Numbered from the stretch's first letter, positions 33,766 through 42,187 are shown. The stretch is 64,000 bases of DNA from Rheinheimera sp. (GCF_030690345.1 NZ_JAUYGV010000006.1:1-64000), one strand, 5' to 3'. Translations and numbers: made by a program. The notes: generated from the sequence alone by a model not told the origin.

Positions 33766-34407
33766 ATGACAGAACAGGAAGGGGTGATAAAATTTCAGCT
33801 GGATTTTAGCCAACAAGCTGCGCTAAAGGCAGCTGATGTGGCGCAGATTAACAGCTGGCGCACTATTATGCTGCAGCTGGGCATGCTGGGCCAAACGCCA
33901 TCACGCTACGACAACTATGGCTTTGGCAATATCAGCCAACGTTTTGGCGCGCAAAACCAGTTTATTATCAGCGGCACGCAAACCGGTGGCATCACTCAGA
34001 TGACAGCGGCCGATTATGCGCTGGTTACCCACTGCCAGCCAGAGCAAAACCGCATTGTGGCTGTGGGGGAAACCAAGCCCTCATCGGAAGCGATGACCCA
34101 TGGCCAGCTGTATCAGTTAAGTGCTGACTTAAACTTTGTTATTCATGCGCATTGCCCGCAGATCTGGCAGCAGGCCGGTGCTTTGGGGTTGGCGCAAACC
34201 CGCGCAGAAGTGCCGTACGGCACAGTGGCGATGGCGAATGAGGTGGCGCGGCTGTTTCGTGATACTAAGGTACTGCAACAAGGCATTTTTACCATGGCCG
34301 GGCACGAGGATGGCGTAGTGGCCTTTGGTAGTTGCGCAGAGCAGGCAGCACAGCGGCTGATCAGCGTTTATGCTGCTGCACTCAAACGTGAAGCTGAGCC
34401 AAACTAA
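33766..34407 (+). CDS. Class II aldolase/adducin family protein
   Basis: This 213-residue cytoplasmic protein of the class II (zinc) aldolase/adducin family has the glycine-rich phosphate-binding region NYGFGNISQRFG and the zinc ligands in VIHAHCP and in AGHEDGVV; the glutamate in KPSSEAMTHGQL is the likely catalytic acid. Related enzymes act on fuculose-, rhamnulose- or ribulose-phosphate, or on methylthioribulose-phosphate; nothing nearby settles the substrate. The ATG at 33766 matches the start of the conserved region, though an upstream in-frame extension exists. It stands alone between the ABC operon and an EAL gene. Confidence 0.83.
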   Translation: MTEQEGVIKFQLDFSQQAALKAADVAQINSWRTIMLQLGMLGQTPSRYDNYGFGNISQRFGAQNQFIISGTQTGGITQMTAADYALVTHCQPEQNRIVAVGETKPSSEAMTHGQLYQLSADLNFVIHAHCPQIWQQAGALGLAQTRAEVPYGTVAMANEVARLFRDTKVLQQGIFTMAGHEDGVVAFGSCAEQAAQRLISVYAAALKREAEPN

Positions 34408-34491
34408 CGCAAAACTACTTAACAGTGCTGGCAACCGGGCAAATTGCCCGCTACAGTCATAACACCAGAGTCTTGATATCAATGATGATTT

Positions 34492-35262
34492 ATGCAATTT
34501 CCTGCCAGTATTAAACAACAAACCTGTAGTGACTGTTTAAGCGGCCAATCGCTGGGCTTTCAAATTCGTATGGCGTTTCAGCCGATTATTGACTGGCACA
34601 GCAAAACCATTATTGCCTATGAAGCCCTGGTGCGCGGGCCTGAAGGTCAGGGTGCGGCCTGGGTGTTTGAGCATATCAATGACAGCAATAAATATTATTT
34701 TGATCAGGCCTGCAGGGTAAAGGCGATTGAAACAGCGGCCAGGCTGGGGTGTAACACTCTGCTAAGCATTAACTTTTTACCCAATGCGGTATACAACCCG
34801 GAAACCTGTATTAAAGCCACCATTGAGGCAGCAGATTTATACGGTTTTGATTTGCGCAAGCTGGTGTTTGAGGTTACCGAAGGCGAGCAGATCCCCGATA
34901 AAGACCATTTAAACCGTATTTTCCGTAGTTATTCCAAACGCGGTTTTTATACCGCTATTGACGATTACGGCTCCGGCTTTGCCACATTAGATTGGTTAAT
35001 TGAACTGAAACCTGACATCTTAAAGTTGGATATGCAGCTGATCCGTAATATCGACCAGAACGCGGCTAAGCAATGCATCGTAGAAAAAACCATTGCACAG
35101 TGTGAATTACAGGGCACCAGGGTGTTGGCAGAAGGCATAGAAAGCAAAGCTGAGCTGGATTATTTATGCGCTGTGGGTATTCGCTACTTTCAGGGTTATT
35201 ATTTTGCCAAACCGCAGTTAGAGCGTCTGGTTGATATTTCGCAAATCAGCAATCTGAATTAA
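34492..35262 (+). CDS. EAL-domain c-di-GMP phosphodiesterase
   Basis: This 256-residue protein consists of an EAL domain with a short N-terminal extension and no sensor or GGDEF domain. The signature EALVRG (about 44-49), the metal-binding Asn in LSINFLP, Glu in FEVTEGE, DDYGSGFATL, Lys in ILKLDMQLI and the loop Glu in AEGIESKAEL are all kept, so it is likely an active cyclic di-GMP hydrolase. Two Cys (QTCSDC) near the N-terminus might respond to redox or metal. It is convergent with the TonB receptor gene across a shared terminator. Confidence 0.9.
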   Translation: MQFPASIKQQTCSDCLSGQSLGFQIRMAFQPIIDWHSKTIIAYEALVRGPEGQGAAWVFEHINDSNKYYFDQACRVKAIETAARLGCNTLLSINFLPNAVYNPETCIKATIEAADLYGFDLRKLVFEVTEGEQIPDKDHLNRIFRSYSKRGFYTAIDDYGSGFATLDWLIELKPDILKLDMQLIRNIDQNAAKQCIVEKTIAQCELQGTRVLAEGIESKAELDYLCAVGIRYFQGYYFAKPQLERLVDISQISNLN

Positions 35263-35264
35263 AA

Positions 35265-35284
35265 CAGGCGCCTTACGGCGCCTG
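35265..35284. terminator. Bidirectional hairpin between convergent genes
   Basis: CAGGCGCC-TTAC-GGCGCCTG is a perfect 8-bp stem between the EAL gene and the convergent TonB receptor gene. T runs are poor on either side, with AAAA before the stem helping the minus strand. Confidence 0.6.
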
Positions 35285-35288
35285 CTGC

Positions 35289-37799
35289 TCAGAAGTTATA
35301 GCTGATTTTAGCGTAAATCAGCCGGCCGGAGCGGCCATACGGTGAGTAGTTAGAAAACGGCGTATTGCCGGTCGAGTTTAACGCTACCGGAAACGCCTCC
35401 GGGTACTGGTCAAAGATATTGTCCATACCCAGCGCTAAGCGCCAGTTATCGGTTACCTCAACGCGGCCTTCAATATCCACCAGAGTTTTGGCACCTAAGG
35501 TAAAGTCACGGGCCGGGTCATTATCCGGCGTTAATACTTCACCATAGCGGGTGGCGCGCAAGGTTGCGCTTACGCGGTCCAGATTCCAGTTTACAATGGC
35601 GCCCAGTTTGTCTTTCGGCGTGCCTTTTTCCAGTGCCAGAATATTAAGCCGGCCAAACAATGTTGGTGCCGGATCCAGTGCGGCCAGCTCGGCAGTTTGC
35701 GGCACCCTGGTGACTTCTGTCTCGTTGTAATTAGCCACAAAAGTCAGGTCAAAATCGCCGATAGTATCGGTAGGCAGTGACCAGTTCACCACTAAATCCA
35801 GCCCTTTAGTTTCGGTATCCACACCATTGATAAAGAAACGGCCGCCGGCAACACCGATAAAGCCCTGCTCTGCCAGATACTCACCAACATTGGCCTGGCT
35901 GGCGGTAGTGCCGAGGTTTTCTGACAACACAATACGGTCATCAATATTAATCTGATAGCCATCCAGCGTCACAGACACAGTGCCAAAACGCATTACCGCG
36001 CCCAGTGACAGGTTTACTGACTCCTCTGCATCCAGCGGTTTAGCCCCCAGGGCTATCGCTACCGGGTCATCCACCGGGAAGGTGGTAATATCAAAGGGTA
36101 CACCGCCGACAAAGTTAGTTGAGGTGGTGGTAAAGTATTGCTGCTGCAAAGACGGCGCCCTAAAGCCATTTTGCAGCGAGCCGCGCAGGGCAAAACTGTC
36201 GCTGATATCATAGCGCAGCGCCAGTTTACCGGTAAGGTTGCTGCCAAAGTCGGAGTAGTCCTCGGCGCGCATGGCGACAGAGCCCAGTACGTTGTCGGTC
36301 AGATTAGCTTCCAGGTCAACAAACACGCCAACAGAGCGGCGGCTTTCGTTGGTTTGGTTAGAGGGGCGAAAGCCCGGGAAAACCTGAGCGCCGGACTGGG
36401 TGGGGCCGCCATTGGCCAATAACACGCCGCCATTGCGGTAGGAGTCCGGTTCACCGGCAAAAATGGTGTAGCTTTCACGGCGCAGCTCAACCCCGCTGGC
36501 AATATTCACCGGTGACGCCAGCGCAGCGACATCAAAGGAGGTCACGGCAGAAAAGTTACCGACTATCTGGTCATAATTAAAACCGCCGGCATCAAATTCC
36601 GTTTTACTGGCCGGGCCAATTGAGCGGTTAACGGTGTTTTCAATGGTAAATTCCATTTCGTTAAAACCGTACACCACTGACGCATCAAAGCTCCAGTCAC
36701 CGCTGTCCCATTCATAACCCACCGCTGAGCTGGTGTCGGTTACATCCGGGGCAATAATTGGCAAAAAGCCATCCGGGTGTACTTCAATCACGTTGCGGTC
36801 ATCTATGGCACGGCGGTAAAAGCCGCCGGATTTTGCTGCCCTGTCCTGGTAGCTAAGCCAGCTGTATAATTTGCCCGGGCCAACATTTAAACCAGCGTTA
36901 ACAAACAGGGTAAACTGCTGCATTTCCGGTTCGCCGTACCAGGCATTAAAGCGTTCTATCGTTTGCTCGCGTGGATCAAATTCGCCATCCACTAACGGGT
37001 ATTGCTGGCGGTAATCGTAGCCACCGCGCTCGGTACGTTCAGCATCTTTATATTCTGCCGATACCGTGACATAGCCATCGTTACCCAGCGCAAAGCCTTT
37101 CCAGCCGCTCAGGTTAACTGTTTCGCCGTCACTGACAGCACGTTCAATCTGGCCGGGCGCACTCCAGGTAGCACCGGCAGGCGGTGGGGTAGTAGGGGTG
37201 CTGTAATTGCTGTCGCGATAAGCGTAGGAGGTAGTAAAGTTGCCGCCTTCGCTGGCTTCACGTAAGCGCACGTTCAATACGCCGGCAATGGCATCAGAGC
37301 CATACTGCGCTGAGGCGCCGTCGCGCAGCACTTCTATCGCATTTACCGCTGCCATTGGAATGGTATTTAAATCTACCGCCGAGGCTCCGCGGCCTACGGT
37401 ACCGTTTACGTTAACTAAGGACGCAGAATGGCGCCGTTTCGAGTTTACCAGTACCAGCGATTGGTCCGGGCTTAAACCGCGCAAAGTAGCCGGGCGCACG
37501 GTGTCGGTGCCATCGGCCAGGCCAGGCCGCGGGAAATTAAAAGACGGCAGCGCAATAGACAACGCCTGGTTCAGCTCGGTATTACCGGAGCGCTCCAGCG
37601 CGGTCGCGCCGACTATATCAATAGGCACTGCGGTATCGGACACCGAGCGGCCGGCCACACGGGTACCGGTAACCACAATTTGCTCAATTTTGGCGTCTTC
37701 AGCGGCGGTGTCGGTATTGCTTTGTTGGGCAGCTAAAGTGGGGCTGAGCAAAGCGGCGGCTATGGCAAGTGTTAATGGCGTAAGGCTAAAGTTGCGCAT
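35289..37799 (-). CDS. TonB-dependent outer-membrane receptor
   Basis: The 836-residue receptor has a signal peptide ending in LAAQ, a TonB-box-like IEQIVVTGTRVAGRS, a plug domain (TLRGLSPDQSLVLVNSKRRH, IEVLRDGASAQYGSDAIAG) and a 22-strand-type barrel ending in the terminal aromatic signature YAKISYNF. The ATG at 37799 has AAGGAGA upstream. Substrate is not evident. It is divergent from metC across 212 bases that contain a MetJ-type operator, so it may be part of the methionine/sulfur response (inference), for example importing a sulfur-containing or cobalamin-like compound. Confidence 0.92.
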   Translation of the reverse strand: MRNFSLTPLTLAIAAALLSPTLAAQQSNTDTAAEDAKIEQIVVTGTRVAGRSVSDTAVPIDIVGATALERSGNTELNQALSIALPSFNFPRPGLADGTDTVRPATLRGLSPDQSLVLVNSKRRHSASLVNVNGTVGRGASAVDLNTIPMAAVNAIEVLRDGASAQYGSDAIAGVLNVRLREASEGGNFTTSYAYRDSNYSTPTTPPPAGATWSAPGQIERAVSDGETVNLSGWKGFALGNDGYVTVSAEYKDAERTERGGYDYRQQYPLVDGEFDPREQTIERFNAWYGEPEMQQFTLFVNAGLNVGPGKLYSWLSYQDRAAKSGGFYRRAIDDRNVIEVHPDGFLPIIAPDVTDTSSAVGYEWDSGDWSFDASVVYGFNEMEFTIENTVNRSIGPASKTEFDAGGFNYDQIVGNFSAVTSFDVAALASPVNIASGVELRRESYTIFAGEPDSYRNGGVLLANGGPTQSGAQVFPGFRPSNQTNESRRSVGVFVDLEANLTDNVLGSVAMRAEDYSDFGSNLTGKLALRYDISDSFALRGSLQNGFRAPSLQQQYFTTTSTNFVGGVPFDITTFPVDDPVAIALGAKPLDAEESVNLSLGAVMRFGTVSVTLDGYQINIDDRIVLSENLGTTASQANVGEYLAEQGFIGVAGGRFFINGVDTETKGLDLVVNWSLPTDTIGDFDLTFVANYNETEVTRVPQTAELAALDPAPTLFGRLNILALEKGTPKDKLGAIVNWNLDRVSATLRATRYGEVLTPDNDPARDFTLGAKTLVDIEGRVEVTDNWRLALGMDNIFDQYPEAFPVALNSTGNTPFSNYSPYGRSGRLIYAKISYNF

Positions 37800-37923
37800 C
37801 TGTGTTCTCCTTGTTGTTGCATAAAGCCTGGTCGCCGCGCTACCCTTTGTCAAACGGGGCTTGCGGCCAGCAGGGGATTGTACGCTTCAGACAGATACTG
37901 CAGCCGACGACAAGCGTTTAACA

Positions 37924-37951
37924 TTGTGGCACTATACGGCTATAGTATAGA
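37924..37951 (+). promoter_or_regulatory. Promoter for metC
   Basis: TTGTGG (37924-37929) and TATAGA (37946-37951) are spaced 16 bases apart. The -10 overlaps the MetJ-type boxes that start at 37949. Confidence 0.5.
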
Positions 37952-37964
37952 CATCCAGATGTCT
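37949..37964. promoter_or_regulatory. MetJ operator (two tandem met boxes)
   Basis: AGACATCC-AGATGTCT are two adjacent 8-bp met boxes matching the consensus AGACGTCT at 6 and 7 of 8 positions. MetJ with S-adenosylmethionine represses methionine genes by binding two or more such boxes. The site overlaps the metC -10, 47 bases before the metC start, so repression of metC is very likely; it also lies in the control region of the divergent TonB receptor. Confidence 0.8.
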
Positions 37965-38011
37965 TATATACCCGACTTAAGTCGTAATGGTTTACTCAGT
38001 AAGGGCAGCGA

Positions 38012-39184
38012 ATGAAAAAAGATACCCGGCTTATTCATGCCGGCCGCCGCAAAAGTTATACCGGCAATGTAGTAAACCCGCCGCTGGTGCGGGCGTCTAC
38101 CATAGTGTTTGATACCTTTGCCGAATTAAAACACGCCACGCAAAACCGCGGTAACCGCGTGCCGTTTTACGGCCGTCGTGGCACCGACACGCATTTTGCT
38201 CTGCAAGAGGCGATTTGTGAGCTGGAAGGCGGCAGCGGCTGTGCACTGTACCCGTGCGGTGCGGCGGCGGTAAGCGGTGCCTTGCTGGCATTTTTACAAA
38301 GCGGTGATCACCTGTTAATGGTAGACAGCGCCTATGAGCCCACCCGCGCGCTGTGCGACAAGTTACTGGCCGGGCTGGGGATAGAAACTACCTATTACGA
38401 TCCGCAAATCGGTGCCGCTATCGCTGGCTTAATCAAACCCAATACCAGGGTGATCTTTCTTGAATCGCCAGGCTCACTCACCTTTGAAATGCAGGATATC
38501 CCGGCCATTACCGCTGTGGCGCAGCAGCACAATATTATCACCATTTTGGACAACACCTGGGCCTCGCCCATTTTGTGCCGGCCGTTTGAGCTGGGAGTGG
38601 ATGTGTCGGTGCAATCGGCAACCAAGTATATTGTCGGCCATTCCGATGTGATGCTGGGCACCGCCAGTGCCAATGAAAAACACTGGCCACAATTGCGCGA
38701 GCACAGCTATTTAATGGGCTATTGCGCCTCGGCCGACGACGCCTACACCGCACTACGCGGGTTACGCACTTTGTCGGTGCGGTTAAAGCAGCACGAGCAA
38801 AGCGCGCTTAAGGTAGCCAACTGGCTGGCGCAGCGGCCGGAGGTCGAAACGGTGCTGCACCCGGCACTGCCATCACATCCCGGCCACAGCATTTTTCAGC
38901 GCGATTTCAGTGGCAGCAACGGCTTATTTTCCTTTGTGTTAAAGCAGGGTAGCCAGCAACAGGTGGAGGCCTTTATTGAGGGCATGGCACATTTTAAAAT
39001 GGGCTTTTCCTGGGGCGGTTATGAGAGCTTAATTACCGCCACTATGAAGGTACAAAACCTGCGTACAGCGACCAAATGGCCCTACAGCGGCCCGTTAATC
39101 CGCCTGCATATCGGCCTGGAAGATGTAGAGGATTTACTGGCAGATTTAGAAGCAGCGTTTAGCCGGTTTGAGCAGGCGGGCTGA
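38012..39184 (+). CDS. metC: Cystathionine beta-lyase MetC
   Basis: MetC is a PLP enzyme that splits cystathionine to homocysteine, pyruvate and ammonia, the penultimate step of methionine synthesis. The 390 residues have the family start DTRLIHAGR, FYGRRGTDTH, the cofactor-contact SGALLAFLQSGDHLLMVDSAYEPT region (quoted in part), and the PLP lysine in QSATKYIVGHSDVMLG (about residue 210). A MetJ-type operator overlaps its promoter, which supports this over related cystathionine gamma-synthase or sulfhydrylase calls. A small hairpin at the stop codon may terminate it. Confidence 0.95.
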   Translation: MKKDTRLIHAGRRKSYTGNVVNPPLVRASTIVFDTFAELKHATQNRGNRVPFYGRRGTDTHFALQEAICELEGGSGCALYPCGAAAVSGALLAFLQSGDHLLMVDSAYEPTRALCDKLLAGLGIETTYYDPQIGAAIAGLIKPNTRVIFLESPGSLTFEMQDIPAITAVAQQHNIITILDNTWASPILCRPFELGVDVSVQSATKYIVGHSDVMLGTASANEKHWPQLREHSYLMGYCASADDAYTALRGLRTLSVRLKQHEQSALKVANWLAQRPEVETVLHPALPSHPGHSIFQRDFSGSNGLFSFVLKQGSQQQVEAFIEGMAHFKMGFSWGGYESLITATMKVQNLRTATKWPYSGPLIRLHIGLEDVEDLLADLEAAFSRFEQAG

Positions 39185-39200
39185 GACGGACTGGTCTCAG
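39181..39200 (+). terminator. Weak hairpin at the end of metC
   Basis: CTGAGAC-GGACTG-GTCTCAG overlaps the metC stop codon. The following CTTT is a poor T run, so termination may be partial. Confidence 0.4.
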
Positions 39201-39245
39201 CTTTCAGCTGTTGTTGGGCTATACATCACTTTTAAAAATACGATT

Positions 39246-39689
39246 TTAAATTTTGCACGCGCTATAAGCCTTTGCATGGTTAACTGAATTTCGGGTGGTA
39301 AAGTCTAATTGTATGGTGGTCAAAACCGGTTGCTTTTGTTTATTCATAGCAGCGGGAAGCCATTGCCATTGGCTCAACGCTTCATAGGCTTTTTTGTTAA
39401 ACATCTCACCCGGGAAGCTTTTAATTACCGTCATATTTTGGGGTTTTCCATCAGCGCCTATTAAAAGTGAGAACTCAACACAGCCCGATATTCCGTTTTG
39501 CCCTGCCATACGCGGATACTCAGGAACAACTTTGTGTTTAACCGCCCAATAGTCAGCTACAGCCTCTTTATGGCCAACTAAATCCACATATTCCGCTACG
39601 CCCGGTGGCTTTACTGTCGAGCAAGCACTTAATGCAAAGATTGCCGAAACTACTAACAGATTTGATTTATTCAAAAACGATTCCACCAC
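39246..39689 (-). CDS. Lipoprotein with TonB C-terminal domain
   Basis: This 147-residue lipoprotein (lipobox ALSAC) contains a TonB C-terminal-like domain (about 45-130): EYPRMAGQNGISGCVEFSLL and DGKPQNMTVIKSFPGEMFNKKA, with the usual WQWLPA near the end. TonB domains of this stand-alone kind are common in small exported proteins and need not drive receptors. Its start overlaps the upstream gene by 23 bases, so the two are coupled. Base composition is AT-richer than the flanking housekeeping genes, as for the cassette genes to its right. Confidence 0.82.
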   Translation of the reverse strand: MVESFLNKSNLLVVSAIFALSACSTVKPPGVAEYVDLVGHKEAVADYWAVKHKVVPEYPRMAGQNGISGCVEFSLLIGADGKPQNMTVIKSFPGEMFNKKAYEALSQWQWLPAAMNKQKQPVLTTIQLDFTTRNSVNHAKAYSACKI

Positions 39690-40026
39690 TGGTTTTTTGG
39701 CCGTCCCAGTCTATTGATGTAAAGCCCGTAGCTTGATCATTAAATAACAGCACCATACGGTCAGATACCCCTTCCAATACCACTTCGTTTGGTGCTGTTA
39801 CCACCCAATTGACCATTGACCAGCTTTTTAGCTTAGAGACAGAGCCGTCAGCAGCAAAGCTAAAAAGATATTCTCTACCCCGCCATTTATAAACCCAGGT
39901 AGTACCAACAAGCTTGTTTTTTAGCGCAACAGAGCCAGCCACAGTTTCAGGCATAAATCTCGCCAAAGGATCAGAAAACCCTAACGAGGGTATGAATAAA
40001 AGAATCAAGACGATCAACATTTTCAT
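39667..40026 (-). CDS. Small exported protein of unknown function
   Basis: The 119-residue product starting at 40026 has a clear signal peptide (MKMLIVLILLFIPSLGFS) and a small beta-rich mature domain with a WVYKWRGREYLFSFAADGS motif and repeated Trp. I do not recognise the family. It is the first gene of a pair with the TonB-domain lipoprotein. It lies just beyond the last recognisable attC-like site, so it may be part of the same acquired region. Confidence 0.7.
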   Translation of the reverse strand: MKMLIVLILLFIPSLGFSDPLARFMPETVAGSVALKNKLVGTTWVYKWRGREYLFSFAADGSVSKLKSWSMVNWVVTAPNEVVLEGVSDRMVLLFNDQATGFTSIDWDGQKTSGGIVFE

Positions 40027-40152
40027 AGTGTTCTTTGCTCTACTGCATAGGTTAAAAAATACAGGTTGCTTAAGCTTGCCTTTAATAACTAAAACCCTGT
40101 GAATGGCTGGCTTTGCCATTAATGCTGTGCCGTGCACTTATTTGAACTGCTG

Positions 40153-40203
40153 ACGCTTACGGCAGCGGCGAGGAACGAGTCCGCTGGCCGTTCTTGTTAG
40201 CGC
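40153..40203 (-). other. attC-like site E (degenerate)
   Basis: On the minus strand it begins GCGCTAACAAG (inverse core) and folds as ACGGC-c-AGCGG / CCGCT-GCCGT, with one extrahelical base typical of attC. It ends CGTAAGC instead of the canonical GTTAAGC, missing one T. It follows the esterase cassette. Confidence 0.6.
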
Positions 40204-40211
40204 AGTTTTCG

Positions 40212-41093
40212 TCACGGCGCAGACCTATAAGCCGTTTCTTCTGGCTCCCACTTAGAATCAAACGCCCACCGCAAGGCGATTGGGGTCGCCAACTCCGCAT
40301 TGTTGCCATGCCTTGCGCCGGTGGTGAATTGGGAACGCCAGCGCAGTGTAACAGGAGCATGATTTTGCAGTGTTGTTATCGTGCTCTGAAAGGCTCCTTT
40401 CATTTTGTCGTTTTCTTCGCTGCCGAGGCTGAGAAACAGAGTACTTTTCACTGACGGATTAGCCTTCAGGAAATGGTCTAGCTGCTTTACCATCTCTTCG
40501 TTATCACGCCACATGGCAGGGCTATGCGCATAGTATGTCTCAAATAGTGTCGGCTCTGCCGTGAAAGCATATATGACGAAAAGACCACCGCGAGAATTCC
40601 CTGCCAGAGCCCGCGATGAAGTGGTTCGATAGCTCTTATCTATTTCAGGAATGAGTTCCTGGTTCATGAATGCCAGAAACTTGTCCGCGCGCCCGGTAGG
40701 GCTGTCCTTGTCGTCGATGTCTTGCAACATCATAGGCGGAGTGTAGTCGCGCTGCCGACCTTTACCATCAATGTTTGGGATTCCGACGACGATGACTTCC
40801 GGGATTGCCGCAATGCGCGCCATTAAGGCGGCTGATGCTGCGGTATGTATATCCTGAGATGAACCGTCGAGCACATAAATAACGGGATAGTGTCGGTTTG
40901 GTGCGCGTTCATAAGACTTCGGCAAGTGGATCAAATACTTCCGCTCCTCCCCAAGTAATTGAGAGGAAATAGCCTTCTGCTCTACTGACTCGTCAAATAC
41001 GGGACGCTCGAACATGTAAAGACTGGCAAACCATGTAATGACCGCAGTCAAGGCGACAGTCAATGGCAAAACAACAAACGTCATTTTTTTCAT
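40212..41093 (-). CDS. Exported esterase-like alpha/beta hydrolase (gene cassette)
   Basis: The 293-residue protein has an N-terminal signal or anchor (about 4-22) and an esterase D/Fes-type alpha/beta-hydrolase domain. Visible are YPVIYVLDGSSQDI, the nucleophile elbow ALAGNSRGGLFVIYA (Ser about 172), and the catalytic His probably in TGARHGNNAE. Related enzymes cleave siderophore or short acyl esters. ATG at 41093 is preferred; an in-frame ATG at 41108 adds five residues, and neither has a strong ribosome site. It lies between attC-like sites D and E, so it is an integron cassette gene. Confidence 0.83.
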   Translation of the reverse strand: MKKMTFVVLPLTVALTAVITWFASLYMFERPVFDESVEQKAISSQLLGEERKYLIHLPKSYERAPNRHYPVIYVLDGSSQDIHTAASAALMARIAAIPEVIVVGIPNIDGKGRQRDYTPPMMLQDIDDKDSPTGRADKFLAFMNQELIPEIDKSYRTTSSRALAGNSRGGLFVIYAFTAEPTLFETYYAHSPAMWRDNEEMVKQLDHFLKANPSVKSTLFLSLGSEENDKMKGAFQSTITTLQNHAPVTLRWRSQFTTGARHGNNAELATPIALRWAFDSKWEPEETAYRSAP

Positions 41094-41122
41094 AGGGGTG
41101 CAATCCATGATTGGTGTGACAG

Positions 41123-41208
41123 CTGCTTACGCAAAGCTTTGGGGCGGCTGGAGTGCAGCGTAAGCCGTCCCGGCCACGATAGTGGCGACAATAGCGCCTT
41201 GTTAGGGC
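41123..41208 (-). other. attC-like site D
   Basis: On the minus strand it starts with GCCCTAACAAGGCGC. An arm GGG-a-CGGCT / AGCCG-CCCC with one bulged base and an outer GCTTACGC/GCGTAAGC repeat are visible. The distal core reads GCGTAAGC, the same one-base-short form as site E. It follows the membrane-protein cassette. Confidence 0.65.
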
Positions 41209-41744
41209 ATATAAAACAAGACTTGCTGGCCAAACCTTGTTTTTCTGTACCCAATAACAACACTCTGACCAACTTTAACACTTTTATAATATTTGTCACT
41301 TACCCTAAAATCTTTGTCTGAGCCTTTTAGATTAATAATCTTCATGTAATCACCTTTACCTCGCATCTCCTTAGATGTGACTACGACTAACATTTGATAA
41401 ATTGGCTCATTAGAATATTTTCTGGCATGAATTGATGGAAACCACTCAGAGAGCATTTGAAATTGCATCATGAATAGAAATACTGTGAGTGCAGGTAAGC
41501 CTATTGATAAGTAAAGATAAAACTTTTTATTGTCTGCAACCCAGTTGAGCCTCTCTTTAAGTTCACAACGTCTCTTAATGAAAATAGTAATTGAAGCCAC
41601 AAGAAAAAATGTGCAACAAATCAAAGACACTATTTTCGCAAGAATCACGGTTGACTCATTTGGTTCGAAGTTATTTCCAAAACTAAAGATCGACGAAATC
41701 GCTACAACAAATATGAATGTCAAAACGAAAAGAGATGCTATCTT
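41202..41744 (-). CDS. Membrane protein of unknown function (gene cassette)
   Basis: The 180-residue product starting at a TTG (41744) has three hydrophobic segments (about 4-22, 35-56 and 75-92) and a C-terminal soluble domain (EPIYQMLVVVTSKEMRGKGD and SVKVGQSVVIGYRKTRFGQQ) that may be a small beta-barrel. The ribosome site is AGGG, which comes from the distal core of attC site C (GTTAGGG). A longer frame upstream runs through the attC and is unlikely to be translated. No family recognised. Codon use is AT-rich. Confidence 0.68.
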   Translation of the reverse strand, partial: KIASLFVLTFIFVVAISSIFSFGNNFEPNESTVILAKIVSLICCTFFLVASITIFIKRRCELKERLNWVADNKKFYLYLSIGLPALTVFLFMMQFQMLSEWFPSIHARKYSNEPIYQMLVVVTSKEMRGKGDYMKIINLKGSDKDFRVSDKYYKSVKVGQSVVIGYRKTRFGQQVLFYMP

Positions 41745-41752
41745 CAAGTGAT

Positions 41753-41834
41753 GCCCTAACGCCCGCCACAAACGCGAGCAACGTGTTGCGAGTCGAGCGC
41801 CCAAAGGGCGCGTTTTTGATGGCGCTTGTTAAGT
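41753..41834 (-). other. attC site C
   Basis: On the minus strand ACTTAAC (inverse core) and GTTAGGG (core) flank an imperfect palindrome. AACAAGCGCCA pairs with TGGCGGGCGTT, and a variable part holds GACTCGCAACA-CGTTGCTCG. All attC hallmarks are present. Confidence 0.88.
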
Positions 41835-41841
41835 GCGCACA

Positions 41842-42087
41842 CTACAGAGACCAGCCATGTTGTTTTGCAATAATAGCTACCAAACGCGGAATATCTTGTT
41901 TTGCTGCAGCAATAAAATCCTGATCTGCAACAGTAGCACCAGCCAGTTCAATATCATAGCTTGCCGTTTGTATGAAATTTGAACCAGATGAATGATCTCG
42001 CCCCTCGACAAACGATACCCAAGGGCCATCAGTTGCAGCACTGCAACGTTCGAGAATGCTTTTTAGCTCATCTTTGGTTATATCCAC
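41842..42087 (-). CDS. Small cassette protein of unknown function
   Basis: The 81-residue product starts at GTG 42087, preceded by AAGGAAA at 7 bases. An ATG upstream lies inside the attC hairpin and is not credible. The protein shows the pattern ERCSAATDGPW ... DQDFIAAAKQDIPRLVAII, which I recall from many small phage- and cassette-borne proteins with a TPGPW...DAxFIAxAR-DxPxLL pattern. Function unknown. It lies between attC sites B and C. Confidence 0.7.
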   Translation of the reverse strand: MDITKDELKSILERCSAATDGPWVSFVEGRDHSSGSNFIQTASYDIELAGATVADQDFIAAAKQDIPRLVAIIAKQHGWSL

Positions 42088-42105
42088 AGCGTGATTTCCT
42101 TGCAC

Positions 42106-42183
42106 ACTTAACGCCGTGCGCATGCGCTCGAGCTTGTGAGCGTCGCAGGGGCCGCAGGCCCCGAATGCCGCACTTTGTTATGT
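42106..42183 (-). other. attC site B
   Basis: On the minus strand ACATAACAAAGTGCGGCA pairs with TGCGCACGGCGTTAAGT. Cores are ACATAAC and GTTAAGT. The centre holds a GGGGCC-GC-GGCCCC hairpin. A canonical attC layout. Confidence 0.85.
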
Positions 42184-42187
42184 AACA

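Noticed and set aside
35289-37853. A riboswitch (for example cobalamin) upstream of the TonB receptor near metC
   Set aside because: The 212-base gap has no B12-box-like sequence; the only recognisable regulatory motif is the MetJ site.
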